Assembly: GCA_903813345.2 (NCBI GenBank)
Contig: CAIIXF020000007.1
Span: 21,005,564-21,069,563 of the forward strand
Reading direction: 5' to 3'
Source of the DNA: Owenia fusiformis
Taxonomy: Eukaryota > Annelida > Polychaeta > Sabellida > Oweniidae
Length of the DNA: 64,000 nt
In this document: piece by piece, positions 15,544 to 29,360 of the stretch
Layout: each line of letters starts with the position of its first letter
Numbering within the stretch: the stretch's first letter is position 1
Translations under genes and position numbers: made by a program
The notes under the pieces: model-generated
The model's database searches: none
What the model was told of the DNA's origin: nothing
Seen by the model: the letters and a program-made list of their open reading frames with translations, nothing else

Positions 15544-18500
15544 CTGGAAGAAATATAACAAAAAATTTAAAATGTGATGCAAATTCAACATATTTTTCTA
15601 AAACTGGAATTACATTTCAAATTTAATAGTTAATCAAAATATTGAAAAAAGAATAGCACAGAAATGTGGTAGAATAGAAACCATACTTTGTGAATACATG
15701 GAAATTAAAGATACATATGTACATTTATTTATAAATTACATGTAGCTACCCTTTTCAGGTAGACTATGATCGTTTTTTATCATTTTGGCTTCCAACTGAA
15801 TTCCAAATACAGAAATTAAAAGAAAGAAGAACTCATTATTTCTTTAAACCAGAGACTAGAGCTGACTGAAGTAGGTCTTATTTAGCAGTTTTTTGCAAAC
15901 TTGACTGCTATGTTGTAATTCCCTGACAGAATTCTGACCCCTCTTTATCATTGCCTATATTAAACCTATCAATACTCTAACATTAAATTAACTGCACAGC
16001 ACTATTAGTATGCCAAGCCGTCTATTCGATAATATGTTAAATTGGATGAATTTAAACGACGATTATAGAATTAGCGTAATATGGCGGCGACAACAATACC
16101 ATCAATATTAAATACAGAGTCTAGAAAATGAGACCTAATTATATAAATTGGTTGCTTTTCATCTGTCATTACACTAAAATTTATCTCATACTGTTTTCTT
16201 ACACTGGTCAGATTAGCATTTACTAGTGTTTTCAGTGTTTTCTGTAATCTTAGATGCCTGGTTTGAATACTCGACACATCGTTTTTGATTTAAAGTAAAA
16301 AGCATGTTCAATTCAAGGCTTAATGATATTATTTATAAAAAAGTAAAAGGATATTGCCTGACAACAAGTGGGTCAGGTATGACTTTCCATTATATGACAG
16401 GGTATTTATAACCATCAGACATTTCCAACATTATCAATAAAACAATATCCCCAAAAGAAATTGTTTTCCGGACTTCTGAACTATCAGGTAGTTTATGACC
16501 CTTGAGGATATCTAAGCAACACTGGACAAGATAGAGTCAGACCAATGGCAATCACGATCGAAGATAAAAACATTATAATGAACAAACCATTCCCCGAAAG
16601 ATATAACATGTCTACCATAATGGTACCTGTGGGTCAAATCAGACATATATCTGAGAAACATAATAAGATATGAGATCTTTAAACAGGAACATAAATAATC
16701 GAACCGATTTTTTAAGAAACAATTTTTTCAAACCCCTAAATGAATAGTAAGCCTTGAGAATATTTTTAAAATGTACTGAACTTATCTTCAGAGACATAGG
16801 GTTAAATTTAACATTGTTTCAATATTAATATGGCTAAGTAAAGCAAATTGAATCACATGTAAAGATGCAGTTGAAGTTTGATTGGCACACTTCAAGTAGA
16901 GGATCAAAGTCTAGTAGGCTCCATGGCACGCGACTGAGCCAACTTATCAGCTCATATATTGACAGGCCCTACCTATATATTTGATATATAGCATATATAA
17001 CAACCAATAATCAAGCCATTTTTTACATAAATTTAACTTTACACGATTCAATTATCTGAGATAAAGCCAAGTCGATTTCCTAAACCGATTTACATAACTG
17101 TTTATACATAAAACCTATCCCTGGTTTTGCGGTTTTATAATGTTTAAAACAAGCTTTAATTTTCAAGATATTTAACATGAATGTTGGAAATAAGGAGCAG
17201 GTGTTTTTGTATCAGAGCCATATTGAGAATGAGACAGGTCAGAGAGCAATATGATTTGAGAGAATTGGTATTAAATTTCACTAGAGCAAACTTTTTATAT
17301 CAGCTAGACAAAAAGAGAAGTATTTAAGTGTTGTTAAGTTATAGTCCAGAGTTGCATTATGTGGGTGGATCTCTTATAACTTGAAGTTATGTTTCGTGGC
17401 ATTCATTCATTCATTTCATATATTAGAATTTTGTATTTAAATTAGTAACATCAAGAGTAAAGAATACATGTTTATCAAAGGTTTGGATGCTGTATACATT
17501 TAATAGACTTACTTCTCCTTTCCACATACCCATCTAATCTCCCCAAATATTGTCTTTGTTAAATTTTGTACATATTACATTAGACATCAAAAGATCCTTG
17601 ATAAACAATAATACATGCATACTTCAACTATGTAGATACTACAATGTAAGAATGTAGAAATGGTATTTCCTGCACATGCCTCTACTTTGTTATTTAATTC
17701 TAATTATGTGGAAATAAATATAACATAACATGTTCCATTTAATTGTCAGCTACAAAAATGCTAAAGTTACAATTAATTATTATTGTGGAAACATAGCTAG
17801 TTTAAAATGCACTGACATTAGGACCTACCAGAAAAAGAAATGGGATAGAAAATAATATTGCTCCTTTATAAAATATGAAAACAGAATTAAAGACTTCCTG
17901 GTTATAACCAAAAATATGACTTGCAGGAAGCAAGTTACAACTTAACATAACTGAGCTATGCACCATGTGTAAGCGTTCATATGGAAGTGTATCATATGGC
18001 ATACATACTGTACTAAATACATGACATTGACCTAAAGAGATCAGAGTAAAAGTAGTGAATTAATGAACTCTAGATTGAGAACATATGAATCTGGTATATC
18101 ACAACAATAACATATGACTCTCTCTCTCCCTTGTGAAAAACATCTAAGATAACAAGTCAAATACAACATAGACAGATATAGAGTGACTCGTCTAACATAT
18201 GACAAATTATTGAAAAAAGTTCTTGAGTACCAAACTTAAATCTTATGGTGAACTAAATATATATGGGATTGGGACCACTTGTAAAAATGTAGTTGCTGGA
18301 TGGTTTATCAAAGGGTCTGACCTCATTGATAAATTCAAAATGCGCATCTGGTGGTCTGCCTGTTCTACTATAGTAGTATAGAGATGAACAGCTGCACCTA
18401 ACACTTCCCTTAATAATCATTTCTCATGATATACACTGTATTAAGAAAAGAGAGAATTTTTCTTCAATAAACTGTCTAAGTTAAGTAACAAAAAGTAAGA

Positions 18501-19033
18501 AATGATGAATATTTTCTGGATATTTTCCCAAGCTTATATCACTTGTTATTTTTGCATGTGAACAGATGTATTTAGCACAGACTTATATTTGTCAAGGCCC
18601 CCACAGCTGATCAAATGCACAGCACTGTCTGCTGTGCACTATGGGAGATATCAGCTGCTCGTGTTGTTGGGGCACAGATTGTATACAGGGGAATCCCCTT
18701 TATTTAGAGCTTCAGGATGAATTCTTATGGTAAACATAACATTCCAATACTGTCCAAAATATTTACGTCCATAAACAATCTAGTAGTATTTTTATTGGTA
18801 GACATATTAGTCCGATTTTAGACACAGAAAACTAAATTTTAGAATCCGTATAAATGTTAAGTGACTACAGGCTGATGAATATATAACCAATTAGTGTAAA
18901 TGACCTAGTTCTTGTACTTAGTATTAGAATATTACTTTTGTTATCAGTTTTTGATACTTACTGCGCTAAAATCTAACAAGTCATTGAGTTCTTTATCTGG
19001 CACTCCTTCCATTGTAGTTGTACTTGACAGCAT
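15447..19033 (-). CDS. TCF4/TCF12-like: E-protein transcription factor (class I bHLH), N-terminal part
   Basis: Two coding exons on the minus strand, 19033..18962 and 15543..15447, join in frame. They encode the hallmark ...DKELNDLLDFSA + MFSPPNAMGKG... The LDFS core is the AD1 activation motif that in vertebrate TCF3, TCF4 and TCF12 recruits CBP/p300 and SAGA-type co-activators, and the DKEL-DLLDFSAMFSPP run is diagnostic of E-proteins. The rest of the protein (AD2 and the C-terminal bHLH that dimerises with tissue-specific bHLH factors and binds E-boxes) is not in the window. The start chosen, at 19033, gives 24 residues in the first coding exon; a second Met seven codons later is possible. 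The gene runs off towards position 1. TCF3, TCF4 and TCF12 are one gene in most invertebrates, so the symbol names the family only. Confidence 0.85.
15544..18961 (-). other. E-protein intron
   Basis: Bounded by donor GTAAGT at 18961 and acceptor CAG at 15544. Plain AT-rich sequence; nothing coding or clearly repetitive was recognised in it. Confidence 0.6.
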
Positions 19034-19038
19034 CCAAC
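18962..19038 (-). CDS. TCF4/TCF12-like: E-protein exon with start codon and AD1 motif
   Basis: The acceptor reads CTGTTATAG on the minus strand and ends just above 19038; the donor GTAAGT follows 18962. Coding starts at ATG 19033 and ends in phase 0 on the Ala of LDFSA. The frame also stays open 5' of the ATG to the acceptor, so an upstream exon could add residues. Confidence 0.85.
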
Positions 19039-19859
19039 CTATAACAGAAAGTACAATTTTAATACATTGTCCAACTTTTTTATTTTAATTAAATACATGA
19101 CATGCATAAATGTGTATATCAGACTTTCTATTCATATGAAGAATATTTCATATTAAACACAATGGCCAGACTTGAGAGCATGACTGGCCCCTTTTATAAC
19201 AATTTAAATATACGAGGGTGACAATCTATATAACTGATTTTTAAAAAGTTCCAATTCAGATTTTAAAACTATTGTGATCATAGAGTTTTAAATTGAATAA
19301 CTTTGGCACTGTAAACGCTTCACTTTACCGTTGTAAAATTACTCGACTAGAAAACTAACCTTTTAGATTTTAGTATAATAGAGCTCTAGGAAATGTAGTC
19401 TGTCAATTTCCAATAAACTGTTGAATATAATATCTGTTTTATTCATGATGCCTTAGAGCCTATATAAAAGACTTGATCATCAAAACAAAGAAAAAAAACT
19501 ATAAACCGAAGTTAATTTTCCTGCTTAGCTTCAGGCACTATATTCTTCAGCAGTTATGTGCGTTATATGGAAAGTGAATTGAATATAAGATTGATTTGCA
19601 AATTAATTGAATAAATTAGATTTAACAAACAGTATTTACGAAACATGTCTACTAAGTTTTGCATATTTATGGTAAAAATATTCTGAATTCTAAATATCTA
19701 TTCTCATTTTGCAGAACATTAAAACAAAGCACTACCTTGGTCTTTTGAAAAAGAATGACAATCAATTGCTAATCGCTCTGCTTTGAATAATAAAAACAAG
19801 AATGATCTAGAATGGAGCAGTGTCGCACATGTAAAGGTTCTATATTAAAGCCCAGTCAT

Positions 19860-19990
19860 ATTTGATCTATTGCAAATGTACGATGACAGTAGCTTCCCAA
19901 AATCTTGATAAATATGCAAAATATAAAGATAAGCAGTATGATGTAGATTTTCGATATCAATTTTGTGAAGCTACAATCGCTGTACACCCG
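19860..19990 (+). repeat. Short dispersed repeat, copy 1
   Basis: The stretch around GATAAGCAGTATGATGTAGA and the following AGCTACAATCGCTGTA is clearly related to 52320-52440 (GATAAACAGTACAATGTAGA, AGCTACGGTCGCTGTA). Identity extends over roughly 100 bp in the same orientation. The family is unknown. Confidence 0.6.
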
Positions 19991-21117
19991 ACGTAGAGCA
20001 AAGGTGTCCGAGGCTTTAGTTAACTCCATTCAGCTTTTAAATCCATAATACATTAATATGATACCTTCCATGTTCCATGTTTCAAATGATGAGTCATAAT
20101 CCATTTTGGGCTAGAGAATATCAAAACACCAGCATTAACGGTAGCATATGTGAAGTTTATTTCTCTGTTTAATGCGACTTGAAAACTGTAAAGAAAGTTC
20201 CACTCCCAAAAACGGTGTGCTTTATTAAGACAACTCATATATGACCTGTCATAATTTTAAAATAAATGAGCTTGGCACGCTTATCAATATTAATGATTAA
20301 CTTTAGTGAAATAAGAAACAAAAAAGTGTTGATTTAGCATTTAAAATTTCATTCAGTCCGATTTCAGTTTCGGAGTAGAAATCCTCTGTATATTCTATGT
20401 ATACAAAACAAATGCTAGTACTCCTGTTGCTCCAGATTGACATTTTTCCCTTCCTCTTTCATGCCTGATCGGAACATGTGTAGCAAATGTATAAATTGCA
20501 TATGATTTAAGGACTTGCGAGGACAGTTAATAAAATTATTGCTGTCAGTTCCGATTTAGAATATCTCTGATATCTGATCAGTATACATGAGGGCAGATAT
20601 AAACATTAAACAACAACATTGAACAAGCATAATTAAATACATTCCCTCATCCAAAGACTGTTTGTGAAACACCTACAAACTTCGGATAACCTCTACATCA
20701 AGATTTCCTTATATAATCTCAAACCATGGGTCATTCCATTCCCGATTACAATCAAATTCACATCAAATGCAATATACACAGTACCATATTATATCCAAAA
20801 ATACATAGAGTCGTACGTTAAAGACTAGCTTGTAGCTTTGCATATTTTGGAGTGTCTATGATTTTCTAACAAATATTTGACCTCTTGTTTTTTTCTTTTC
20901 TGCATAGAATCAAAATAACATTACTGATAATAAAATCAATAAAAGCGGTCACAGCTTTCAAATAAATGCACATCATACTAGTTATCCTGAAATACACAAA
21001 AGTTTAAATCTTAAGCCTGAATATGAATGTCCCATTTCCATTTTATATTTGCACGGTCCATTGATCTGTGATTGCTTATTTTGTGATAAAATCTATCTAA
21101 CCTAGTAAACTGATATA

Positions 21118-21354
21118 CAGTTGGGGACAAAAATAAATGACAGGTCGATTTTCGATCACCATTTCCTAATTATGGTGGTCTGAAAGCCCATAATTTCCAA
21201 TATTGTCTAGATATATATCCCTTAAAATTTGTATATTTTACATTTTGTATAATCTCATCCACTGATGTATGGCCTCTTGTAAATTCTCTTATTTTTAACA
21301 TGGGAAATCCTCACTTCAGCAAATCCACCTGTCATTTATTTATGTCCCCAACTG
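21118..21354. mobile_element. Tc1/mariner-type MITE, 237 bp
   Basis: The terminal inverted repeats begin CAGTTGGGGACAAAAATAAA and end with its complement (TTTATTTATGTCCCCAACTG). About 27-28 bp match with one mismatch, and the element is flanked on both sides by TA. TA target duplication with such repeats is the mark of the IS630-Tc1-mariner superfamily. There is no transposase frame, so it is non-autonomous. Confidence 0.85.
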
Positions 21355-22429
21355 TACAAACATTCATGTGCACACTATTTGCAGGTAAGAGACAACACTA
21401 GAGAAAGCATGATGCAAATGACAACAAGAAAGGCCAACGCAATCAAATATCTAGGGTACAACCTTTCAAAAAATTCTAACAGATTTTGAAAAAATTGAAA
21501 TGTGAATGAAAACAAGGACAGATAACAACGACGATTTTTGCGATCCTTACCAACGAGTAGATTTTTCTCATATTGTTTGAGGAAGTATATGTAAGAACAG
21601 TTGTATCTGAACATTAAATTATATCAGAACTGAGTCATGTACACCATATCGATGAATGTTGCGGTCAACAATAGAATCATAGACAAAATGGCGACTTGAG
21701 GATTTGTAAAATACATGTGTTCCTTACCAAAGAGATTTATCTGCAGTAGTAAATTGATGATCCTTTAGATTTATCAGCTATGACGCATAACTCCTTGGAA
21801 CACAATCCAGTGTATTGAATAATCCACCAAAATGCTCCAGAATGGAAAATATCACGCTCAAACTTCAAACTTTTTATTTGAAAACGACCATGTTCCTTTC
21901 TTTGTGGAGTTCACAGTTACTACTTTGACCTTAGAATTAATCCGCGTATCCGGGTCAAACTATACAAGGAATTTAAATCAAATAACTGTACAGTTGACAT
22001 TCAAATAATACATTTGACATAAGATTTGATAAAATATGTTATTTCTATACATTTCCATTCCTATGATGTGGCGAATTTGAAAGCAATCAATTAGTAAATT
22101 ACAAGAAGTATATTCTGTACGCGCATCGGTATACAGGTACTCGTTGTGTTACTAGGCTCAATGTTTTGTACAGAGGGCGGTCAAGTGCCAAGGAGTTTGA
22201 TCCCGGGAATTTCAATAAACTTAATCCAAACCTAATGAAATGAGGTGTGGCAAATAAGATGTATTTTATTGGATTAGGATTAGAATTCATGAGATTAGAA
22301 TTTGAGAATACAATAGGTTATGTTGACCATATGGCCAGTTTTGGGCAAGGATCAGGCGCGTAACCAGGCATAGGCTTTAAGCATAGGCCTACGCGAGGGT
22401 ACGCAACTGCGTACCCTAAATGATGAAGA

Positions 22430-22665
22430 CGCACTGGGCCCAGATTATCCCGTGCCAGGACTATAGTCTTCGTTCTGCCGATAAACCCAGACAATTGTGG
22501 ATTCAACTAGAATAAAAGAATGCTAAAATACCAAGGAATCTATTGAAGTAGGCCTAGGTGTCTCAGGTGTAAGAAGCGTAGAAAATTCTCCCATCATGTA
22601 ATCGTAAAGGCAAAAGATTGAGATGTCCTCAGGACTATAGTCCTGGCACGGGATAAGGCCCAGAA
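22430..22665. repeat. Dispersed repeat, copy 1 (GGACTATAGTC family)
   Basis: Contains GTTCTGCCGATAAACCCAGACAA, AATTCTCCCATCATGTAATCG and, at both ends, the palindrome AGGACTATAGTCCT beside GGCACGGGATAA. The same order of blocks occurs at 54425-54605, so this is a mobile or repeated element. Type unknown. Confidence 0.65.
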
Positions 22666-22990
22666 AAAAATTGGGCCCAAACAAAATTTGGACCGGCCTT
22701 AGGCTTTTTGGTCATAACTGGGCCTTGAAGGCCTTGATTTTTAATTTCAGGCTAAATTTAAAGAAAATGAGCTTCAAAAGTTGGGCCCACTTTTGGTTTT
22801 AGGGGCCCCAAATTTTTTTCTCTGACCGGAAATTTGGGCCCCCCTCCCCCTTGTTGGTTCCCAGATCCGCCCCTGAGACATGCCCCATTACACAGTCTGA
22901 CATCGCTCAGAACGCACTAAAAACTCAGAACTAAAATCAAAATATTTCCGAGGGGCATGGCCGGCTCCGGTCCCCCTAGTTTTGCTCGGC

Positions 22991-23253
22991 CTTCGATTCC
23001 GCTGGTTCGTTTCGGTAACAAAATGTCGGAACATCGAAGGTACGATTTTTCTTTTTTCCTTATTTCACGCGTCGTAGGCAGAATGCCCACGACATTTTTT
23101 GACACAAACGTGTATCAGTATCATATGTTTTAGATGCTTGTGATAAAAATGTCGTGGAAATTCTGCCTACAACGTGTGAAATAAGGAAAAAAGAAAAATC
23201 GTACCTTCGACGTTCCGACATTTTGTTACCAAAACGGTTCCAGCGTAATCGAG
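22991..23253. mobile_element. Foldback element with about 110-bp arms
   Basis: The left arm (GGTAACAAAATGTCGGAACA then CGAAGGTACGATTTTTC...) is the near-perfect complement of 23138-23253. Only about 35 bp separate the arms, and pairing continues outward through the CTTCGATTCCGCTGG segment. No open frame of interest. A non-autonomous DNA transposon or foldback repeat. Confidence 0.8.
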
Positions 23254-23782
23254 TGGATCACCAGTGGATCAGAGACATCTGGATAGATCATGGGCTAGTC
23301 TAGAGTTCAAGCCCGGCTTTGAATTGAATTACTCAGACTTATGTGATACGATTTATGGGAAACATCCTGAATTACGCAACGCACAGAAAATAGTATGAAG
23401 CGGGAATCGAACCCAGGGCCAATTGATAGCGGTAGCCTTGGCTATGATTGCGCACTGGCGGATCCATGCCCCTTCTTGGATGGGCCCAGAAAAGATTTTA
23501 AGGGTCCCGAAAAATTTCGTTGGGCCTCAAGAAATGGACCTTTATAAGCAAAACTTGGCCTTTTTGGGCATTTTAAGGCCTTGTTATCAAAAAATCAATT
23601 TAGGGGTTTTAGGGGCGGAATTTGTTTTGTAGAGCTGAGTATATACCAGGTATACATCGAAATAACAGTCTGAATGGTTCGTTCTGAGTATGATTCTGTT
23701 AAGATATATGTAACACCTCTATTTCTAACAACAAATATCCATGATTTTTCAAACCTATTTTATAGCATTTATAATATGTACC

Positions 23783-24638
23783 TCCCCTCCATAAGTTTGG
23801 CAACCTTTTTTCCCCATTGAACTATGTGTTAAAGCCTCCTTACCTTTGAATTTTTATTTACTTAACCGGCGATGAAATAACTTATAATATTGATAGAAAC
23901 GTAACTTGACCTTATTTCCAATACCTCCAAATTTTCTCAATTTTTTTTCCTCAATTACAATAGGTCAAAAATTGATGATAAATTTGATGAACTTTTGAAA
24001 ATCGTCATTCCCATGTAATCCAGTGGGAAATGGAGGGTTCGGGGCAAATCAGAAATCAGGATATCTTTTCAGTAAAAGATTCAGCAAAAAATCTAACTTT
24101 GTCTAACTTTTTAAAACACTAAGTGTTTAGTTTATTTGATGAATATAAAAGTTACAGCGCTTCAAAGTCATTTTTGAAAATAATTTTTCGCCTCCTGTGT
24201 TATTTCAATGGGAGAGTTTTTTTGAAAAACAACTTTGACTTTAAAGCCCTATAACTTTGTTGAACCTGAAGAAACATATCAATTTTTTGTTAAATAAAGT
24301 TAGCAAATTCAATTGCCTGCCTAACTCGTATTTTTTGCAAGGACTCGGATGGATGGATATTCTGTCATATGACTTGCGGCAAACCTACCATTTCCCATTG
24401 GTTAACATGGGAATGTCGATTTTCAAAAATTCATCAAATTTATCATCAATTTTCGACCTATTGTAATTGAGATACAAAAATTGAGAAAATTTGAAGGTAT
24501 TGGAATTAAAGTCAAATTACGTTTCCATCGATAGTATAAGTATTTCCATCGCAGGTTAAGTAAATAAAAATTCAAAGGTAAAGAGGCTTTAACACGTAGT
24601 TCAATGAGGAAAAAAGGTTGCCAAACTTATGGAGGGGA
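23783..24638. mobile_element. Long inverted-repeat element, about 856 bp
   Basis: It starts TCCCCTCCATAAGTTTGGCA and ends with the complement TGCCAAACTTATGGAGGGGA. Both arms run for roughly 280 bp or more with high similarity (for example the GGTCAAAAATTGATGATAAA block against its inverted copy at 24.43-24.46 kb), and weaker pairing continues inward. Almost the whole element is one hairpin. Coding capacity is absent, so it is non-autonomous. No clear target duplication was found. Confidence 0.8.
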
Positions 24639-27600
24639 GACGTTTGAATATTCAAACTGGAAGGATTTCCGCTTTTATCTAAAAAATCAGATTAGGCCAA
24701 TTGATTCACTCAAGTTTTGTATAAAGAAAGCATTAGTGTCATTTCAATTATAACAAACCATTACGATTTCCAAATTATTGGGGTAATTAACAATAGGTGG
24801 AATGTCACTCGCATCCTGTTTACAATTGTCTAATATCATCTATATTAATCGAAGCCAATCAAGCCAATCAAATTTTTACACCCCTAAAATCAATGGAACG
24901 TAAAAAGTAACCAACTGGGAAGTTTTGAATACAGGGTTTATCCTAAGGAAAATATGTGTATTTCCCGAGGCACCGCAGGTATGAAATACAATGTTATATG
25001 TTTCTTGCGGACAGGTCAATCAGAACTTGCTCTACAACTCTGCTCCTTGCTCTCCAGTTGACAAGTGTTCCTAACATAGACACAAAATTGCACACGGGGG
25101 ATAGTTATCACCTGTCATCCGATAAATAAGTTATCTGATTCTGAATATGTGGTTTTGAATATGGGATATATCCTTCGGGAAATATGATATCTTCCCTCGG
25201 ACCCTCTGTATATTCAAAACTTTCCATAACATAACCCCTATGTGTTCCATACCAGAGTCCATACACCACTGAGGCTCTAGGTACATAACGTGTGAGAATA
25301 TACAGAGTGAGCCATAACTCTGTCTTCCAACATGGGTTTGAACTCATATTTGACACAATTAAACCTTGTTCTATGTTCTTTCATTCAATTAAGTTGGTCT
25401 ATTTTTTATGGTCATGATTTTATGGCCATTTTAAAAAGCACGCTCCAAATGCGGAAAAATCACTCAATATGAATCTCCAAACTTTTATCTTTGGAGTCAT
25501 TTCAAAGATATTGTTCACATTTACAACTCTAGATGCATGGGCATAGTGAGAGAGGGTTTGTGGGTTTTGTGCGAACTCCCCGTCCGCCTTAAATACCCTT
25601 TCTTAATAAAACAAACACCCGGCCGATAACAACCGCTTTTCTGAAAGATTAACAAACCAACCCGATGACCAAAGGCCGGGAACGAACCCCCCTCTCAGAA
25701 GGATGACAATTTTCGTGGGAACAATGAATTAAACATCTACACTAGCTATTTGCTAACTGCATACTATATTCTGTTATTTGATTTTTGTTGAAACCGTTTC
25801 CGTCTTGCGAAACCGCCCACCCCATCGACTTGACCCCCCCCCCCATCCCATTGATGTTTTGTAAAATGGTGGCCATTTGAGACCAATGAAACTTACTAGA
25901 ATCAAAGAACATTGAACAAGGTTCAAGGTTCAATTGTGCTTAATATGATTTTAAATCCATGCTGGATGACTGAGTTATTCACATTTGTTTGGGTTACATT
26001 TTTGGCACACCCTGTATGTATTTAGCGAGATGAAAATATAGGCTGCAATCATTCCGGTCCCCGTTTCACCATGGACTTTCAATCTATTAAATGCCCATGG
26101 TTCCACAATTTAAAAAAATCATATCATATTTTCTGAAGTTTTAAAATCTCACTTGAATTCTTTATTACATTAAAAAAAATTGAAATTAATATCACAAAAT
26201 TCCATCTTTGAACATTTTGGAATCTTAGAAGGTAGAATCATACCAAGAACCTCAGTAGGTATCGAAACATGTGTTATTCACGGGCGGTTTTGGATCTTGT
26301 TCTTGTTCTTCATAACGTCATGATGGTTAAGCATGGTAAAAAAATATGTGTGGATGTGTTCGAGCCCCCCCCCTCCCTTACCAAAAGCTGGCTACGGGCA
26401 TGCCATCTGAGTTAGTGTCATCAATGGTGAATATCATGTTTGAGTTAGTGTACTATCAAACTTCAGGTAAAGTCATTCTAAGTGAACTTTCCGATTCTCT
26501 TTAATGTCTGAGCATTTTTTCTTGGCCGTTTACAATTGTTAATTTATGAGTTTGCATGGCGACATTTGGAATCTAGAGTCAACTTAGTTTAACTGAAATC
26601 GTTGATTTATCAAACGAAAGAATTTTGGTCACCATTTTAAATGATACTAACTGCAGTTAGAGTCACCCAAGGGCGTTACAATACCCGGGAATTTATCGGT
26701 TCGTCCAGTACTTGTTTGTGATAGCGCCCTCTGTAGGTCACTGTGCTTATAGCCTACAGTAATACGGGGTAGGATATCGGGAATTCGGTCAGTTTCTATC
26801 CGTCGATTTCGCTATGAATTGAAGCAAGTGTGACCACTTTATCCACTTAAACAATTTGATAATTGATTAAATCTTTAAACAAAATCGATAAACACGTTAT
26901 ACACTTCCTATCTCCTTAGAAATTAGCATGTATTTATGGATTGTGTTTTCGAACAAGGCTCGACCCACCCCAATAGGGAAATCCTTATGCTAATTAGTAT
27001 GACGTCATATTTTCCTGGGGAATCCTAGATTTCAAGGCCTCAGTCTGTTATTGTGTCAAATGTAAACGCTCTTGGGACGCTCTTTTGCAGACAGAAAATT
27101 GACAAATTAGCTTTTAACTTTCAGCTTTGATGTTTAAATATTCTGTATTTCTACCGGACTTCTTGCTGAATATCATATAATGTTATAACTTGATTTGGAT
27201 CATTGCCTGATTGATCATTCTGAAATTTAGATTGTGATTCATGATTGATTGGCAAGAAAAATAATTCCTATTGTTTTCCAGCGAAGTCAAAATGTTACAG
27301 CATGAGTTATAATGTCGAGTTTGCATCATGTTAAATTCTGCTAGTGATTAGAAGTCCATGCACAAGCATACACATAAGAGACAAACACACCCGGGCTCCA
27401 GGCCGTGGATGGAAATATAAAACTATTTAAGGCACAAACTGGTATTAATAGACCGATATGTAGTGTCTGCCATGTATTGAAGGTAAACCAATCTGTATTA
27501 TTAATGTTTCTTCTATCAATACATGGGTTGTGCAATAGAAAAGCAATGGCACAATCAAAAATGTGCATATCAATCGTGAATATCTCTCGGTTCAAAGCTT

Positions 27601-29219
27601 ATTTCCAACAGAATCGTGTCAAAATATGTGTCTGAGTAACAGTTATACATTATAAGATCGCAAACTCTTACCAATTATCAGCCGAATGGCTCATTTTCAA
27701 CGAAATGTCCTTAAGACAACAGCCCTGGGTCGCGCCTGAGACCAAAAACTACTTCAAATAGCCCTCCCCTAATTATATTGGATAATCACATTTATGCGTG
27801 CGCGCGCAGCTCATCCAATGAACGAAACGCCACTTCCCGCTGAAATCACCGGGTATTGATCTTTCCCTTGAGTCACCCAGGGCGGAATAGTGATGATACG
27901 GTACACAACGTTGTCTTCTGATAAACTGTACCGTGCTGCCATCTATTCATCGTACATGGGTTGATTTTGCCATTTAGTCAGATCAGATTGTTTTGCAAAT
28001 TAAATTACTCGGTGTAATTAAATAGGGATCTTGAAGCTATTTGGAATCTGAAAGTGAGAGTTTAGAAAATCAATTCAAATCAAAATTTTGTTTCAGAATT
28101 CTATCTGCGTGTACAGTATATTGAGAACTATACATGTATATTGCTGTATTTTCATATATTATCCTCCAGTCTTGGTTATTAGTCAATATCAGAGGAAGAT
28201 AATTCAGTTCCTAATTGATGTAATATTTTAGGCATTTCCTTCAGGCATTTTCTTTTCTATATATCCTATTATCTCACAATATTAGACTTCTCCTCACATT
28301 GATCTGGCTGATATCTTACCCTTACTACCCTCTACTCTCCATGATGCTCGATGTTGACATTGCAACTGTTTCATAAATGAAGTTTGGCCGATACTATGGG
28401 AACTATATGCACTCAGTGTGCGCTGGCCATCTTTTGAAGAATGGAACAAAATGAGGAATAATTGGAATGGAACATCCCATGAAATTAACAGGCCAGGAAA
28501 TGACCCCCAAGCACTTTTTACTCTGGAAATTGAGGCAAGTAAAAGTAGATATTGACGATGACCTTCGTTATCCCCATAGTGGCTTGTTGGGCCATATGAA
28601 TGATGCACAACAAACATTTGGTTATATGGCACATATTGGGCCCAGAGGACCTTTAGTATTCCCTGGAGATTGTAGACTTTTAGCGGATAAAGTATATTCA
28701 TGTCGATACACACTCCTAGCTAGGGAAGTATAAAAGTTCTGAAATACGGAGAAAACGCCAAAAAGGATTGGTATCGATATGGCGAACTGAATTCAACATT
28801 GTTTTTCTCTCAAACCAATTATTGAAACATTCTGAACAAAAACATTGCCCTTCATGTACTTGTCACTAATTGACAACAATTAAATGCGAAAAATATTTAT
28901 GTATAATTTATATTATTGTTTTTGTGAACATCCCAACCCCTCAAATAGATAAAAATTAAAGTAAACCCTTTGTTTCATTATTATCAGATACGTTTTTTAA
29001 AAATAACAATATTGAAAGACCTAAACACGACAACATCTGGCAAAGATCACGGAATTGTGAACTGTCATCCACTGTAAATGACAAATAAAAGCATCTTGAA
29101 ATTTTGTGATAAGATATGATATGACATGATGCAAACCCGTGGATACAAAATATAGTTATAATGCTCCTTCAATACGACAAACTTGAAACAATAATCTATT
29201 ACTATTCAATGCACCAACT

Positions 29220-29225
29220 TTTATT
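29220..29225 (-). terminator. Candidate poly-A signal of the CUB-ferritin gene
   Basis: AATAAA on the minus strand, 136 bp past the stop codon. It is the nearest downstream signal seen. Confidence 0.5.
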
Positions 29226-29360
29226 TTTAATATAGATACCACTGAACATCAGATGAAACATTTTTAACATGAAGTCAGAGTAGATACTCGATACGTATCC
29301 CAGAGACTAGAACATCACACTGCCGCCCCTTCACCCTTTTTACACAATACAGGCCTCCAC

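Larger units (their letters stand above)
19039..29219. other. Intergenic or 5' region of the E-protein gene, rich in repeats
   Basis: No supported exon. It holds a short dispersed repeat (19.86-20.0 kb), a TA-flanked MITE (21118-21354), a dispersed repeat shared with 54.4 kb (22.43-22.67 kb), two long inverted repeats (22991-23253 and 23783-24638), G- or C-run repeats of the 'GGCCC' type (22.68-22.87 and 23.46-23.63 kb), and an imperfect inverted pair near 25.36 and 25.87 kb. A segment near 26.98-27.01 kb contains an octamer-like TATGCTAATTAG next to a CRE-like TGACGTCA and could be regulatory, but no transcript start can be assigned. Confidence 0.5.

Noticed and set aside
28294-28733. 139-codon minus and 88-codon plus overlapping open frames
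   Set aside because: No recognisable motif in either product, no convincing splice sites around them, and the two frames overlap antisense.
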